Source: an uncultured Flavobacteriaceae bacterium
GTDB lineage: Bacteria; Bacteroidota; Bacteroidia; Flavobacteriales; Flavobacteriaceae
Direction of reading: 5' to 3'
Assembly (NCBI GenBank): GCA_947494325.1
Contig: CANLUS010000001.1
Span: forward strand, 62,001 to 126,000
Length of the DNA: 64,000 nucleotides
This document shows, in pieces, positions 63,741 to 64,000 of the stretch (position 1 is its first letter; each line of letters opens with the position of its first letter). A program made the translations under genes and the position numbers. Below the pieces are notes generated by a model, which had not been told where the DNA came from, searched no databases, and saw nothing but the letters and a program-made list of their open reading frames with translations.

Positions 63741-63756
63741 TGGAATAGTTTATGCG
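63741..63756 (+). promoter_or_regulatory. Possible sigma-54-like element upstream of the zinc protease gene
   Basis: TGGAATAGTTTATGCG has GG and GC doublets 10 bp apart, as in -24/-12 promoters, but three consensus positions differ. It lies 44 bp before the ATG at 63800. Confidence 0.25.
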
Positions 63757-63799
63757 GTAAATTTACAAGAATATTACAATAAACCTTAAAATTTAAATT

Positions 63800-64000
63800 A
63801 TGATTGGATTCTATATACTCATCGGAGCTATCTCATTGGTAAGCTGGTTGATAAGCAATAAACTAAAGAGTAAATTTAAGCATTATTCAAAAGTTCAATT
63901 AACAAACGGCATGAGTGGTGCTGAAATTGCAGAAAAAATGTTGGCGGATCATGGTATTTCGAATGTCAAGGTGATTTCTACACCAGGTATGTTAACAGAT
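63800..64000 (+). CDS. YugP-type zinc metallopeptidase, 5' part (partial)
   Basis: The first 67 residues of a gene that runs off the window. The translation starts MIGFYILIGAISLVSWLISN (a transmembrane helix), then NKLKSKFKHYSKVQLTNGMSG and AEIAEKMLADHGISNVKV, which is the standard opening of the YugP-like neutral zinc metallopeptidases (PF04298). The HExxH site would lie beyond the edge. Confidence 0.8.
   Translation, partial: MIGFYILIGAISLVSWLISNKLKSKFKHYSKVQLTNGMSGAEIAEKMLADHGISNVKVISTPGMLTD

Noticed and set aside
1-64000. CRISPR arrays, insertion sequences, prophage or integron
   Set aside because: I looked for regularly spaced repeats, transposase motifs, integrases and phage structural genes and saw none; the only repeated DNA is the DUF6090 gene quartet.

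Overview
The window is a chromosomal stretch of a low-GC member of the Bacteroidota, almost certainly a marine Flavobacteriaceae. Evidence for this: a SusC/SusD pair, a six-gene Na+-NQR operon, IcmF, a type IX secretion plug protein (DUF5103), DUF4837, DUF5686, DUF6090 and DUF3667 proteins, WG repeats, and many start-proximal TAnnTTTG (-7) elements typical of the phylum. I see no insertion sequence, prophage, CRISPR array or integrase. It reads as core genome with a few lineage-specific islands.

Layout. 1-7.4 kb: the end of a BtuF-like binding protein, then a susC/susD pair next to a membrane-bound AraC-type regulator. 7.4-12.9 kb: a tiny membrane protein with an HExxH motif, the fused mutase IcmF, PabB and a Cys-rich lipoprotein. 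13-19 kb: panD, an alpha/beta hydrolase, a LysM lytic transglycosylase with a DUF4837 lipoprotein, ApbE and an OmpA-type lipoprotein. 19-25.6 kb: DUF1508 protein, a small conserved protein, a DEAD-box helicase, four tandem translationally coupled DUF6090 paralogues and MsrA. 25.7-32.1 kb: a small zinc-ribbon protein and nqrABCDEF. 32.3-39.8 kb: T9SS plug protein, ApaG, DUF3667 protein, a three-gene envelope cluster with DUF4836-like members, and a TANGO2-like protein. 39.9-46.5 kb: P5C dehydrogenase, RsmG, fatty acid desaturase, aminotransferase, thioesterase, secreted nuclease and a small membrane protein. 46.6-59.3 kb: a possible 41-residue protein, pyrH-frr, DUF5686 barrel protein, an RND/MMPL exporter, RfbA, AsnRS, a WG-repeat protein, RpoN and a PAP2-like membrane protein. 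59.3-64 kb: a PorT-like barrel, an ExbB/ExbD/ExbD motor cluster with an extra membrane protein, tRNA-Ser(GGA), asparaginase and the start of a YugP-type zinc protease.

How the parts relate. ApbE (17.1-18.1 kb) is the expected flavin transferase for NqrB and NqrC, and the sodium gradient made by NQR fits marine life. The ExbB/ExbD cluster could energise TonB-dependent import such as SusC, although it may serve another process. RpoN is encoded here, and at least one intergenic region (upstream of panD) carries a sigma-54-like element.

No clear-cut new system such as a defence island is visible. The best leads are the DUF6090 quartet (shared membrane anchor, diverging ectodomains), the 35.3-39.0 kb envelope cluster, the ExbD with a CxxC insertion, the HExxH mini-protein and the unannotated 41-residue protein. 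Functions given as DUF or family names rest on recognition of the protein sequence, not on searches.
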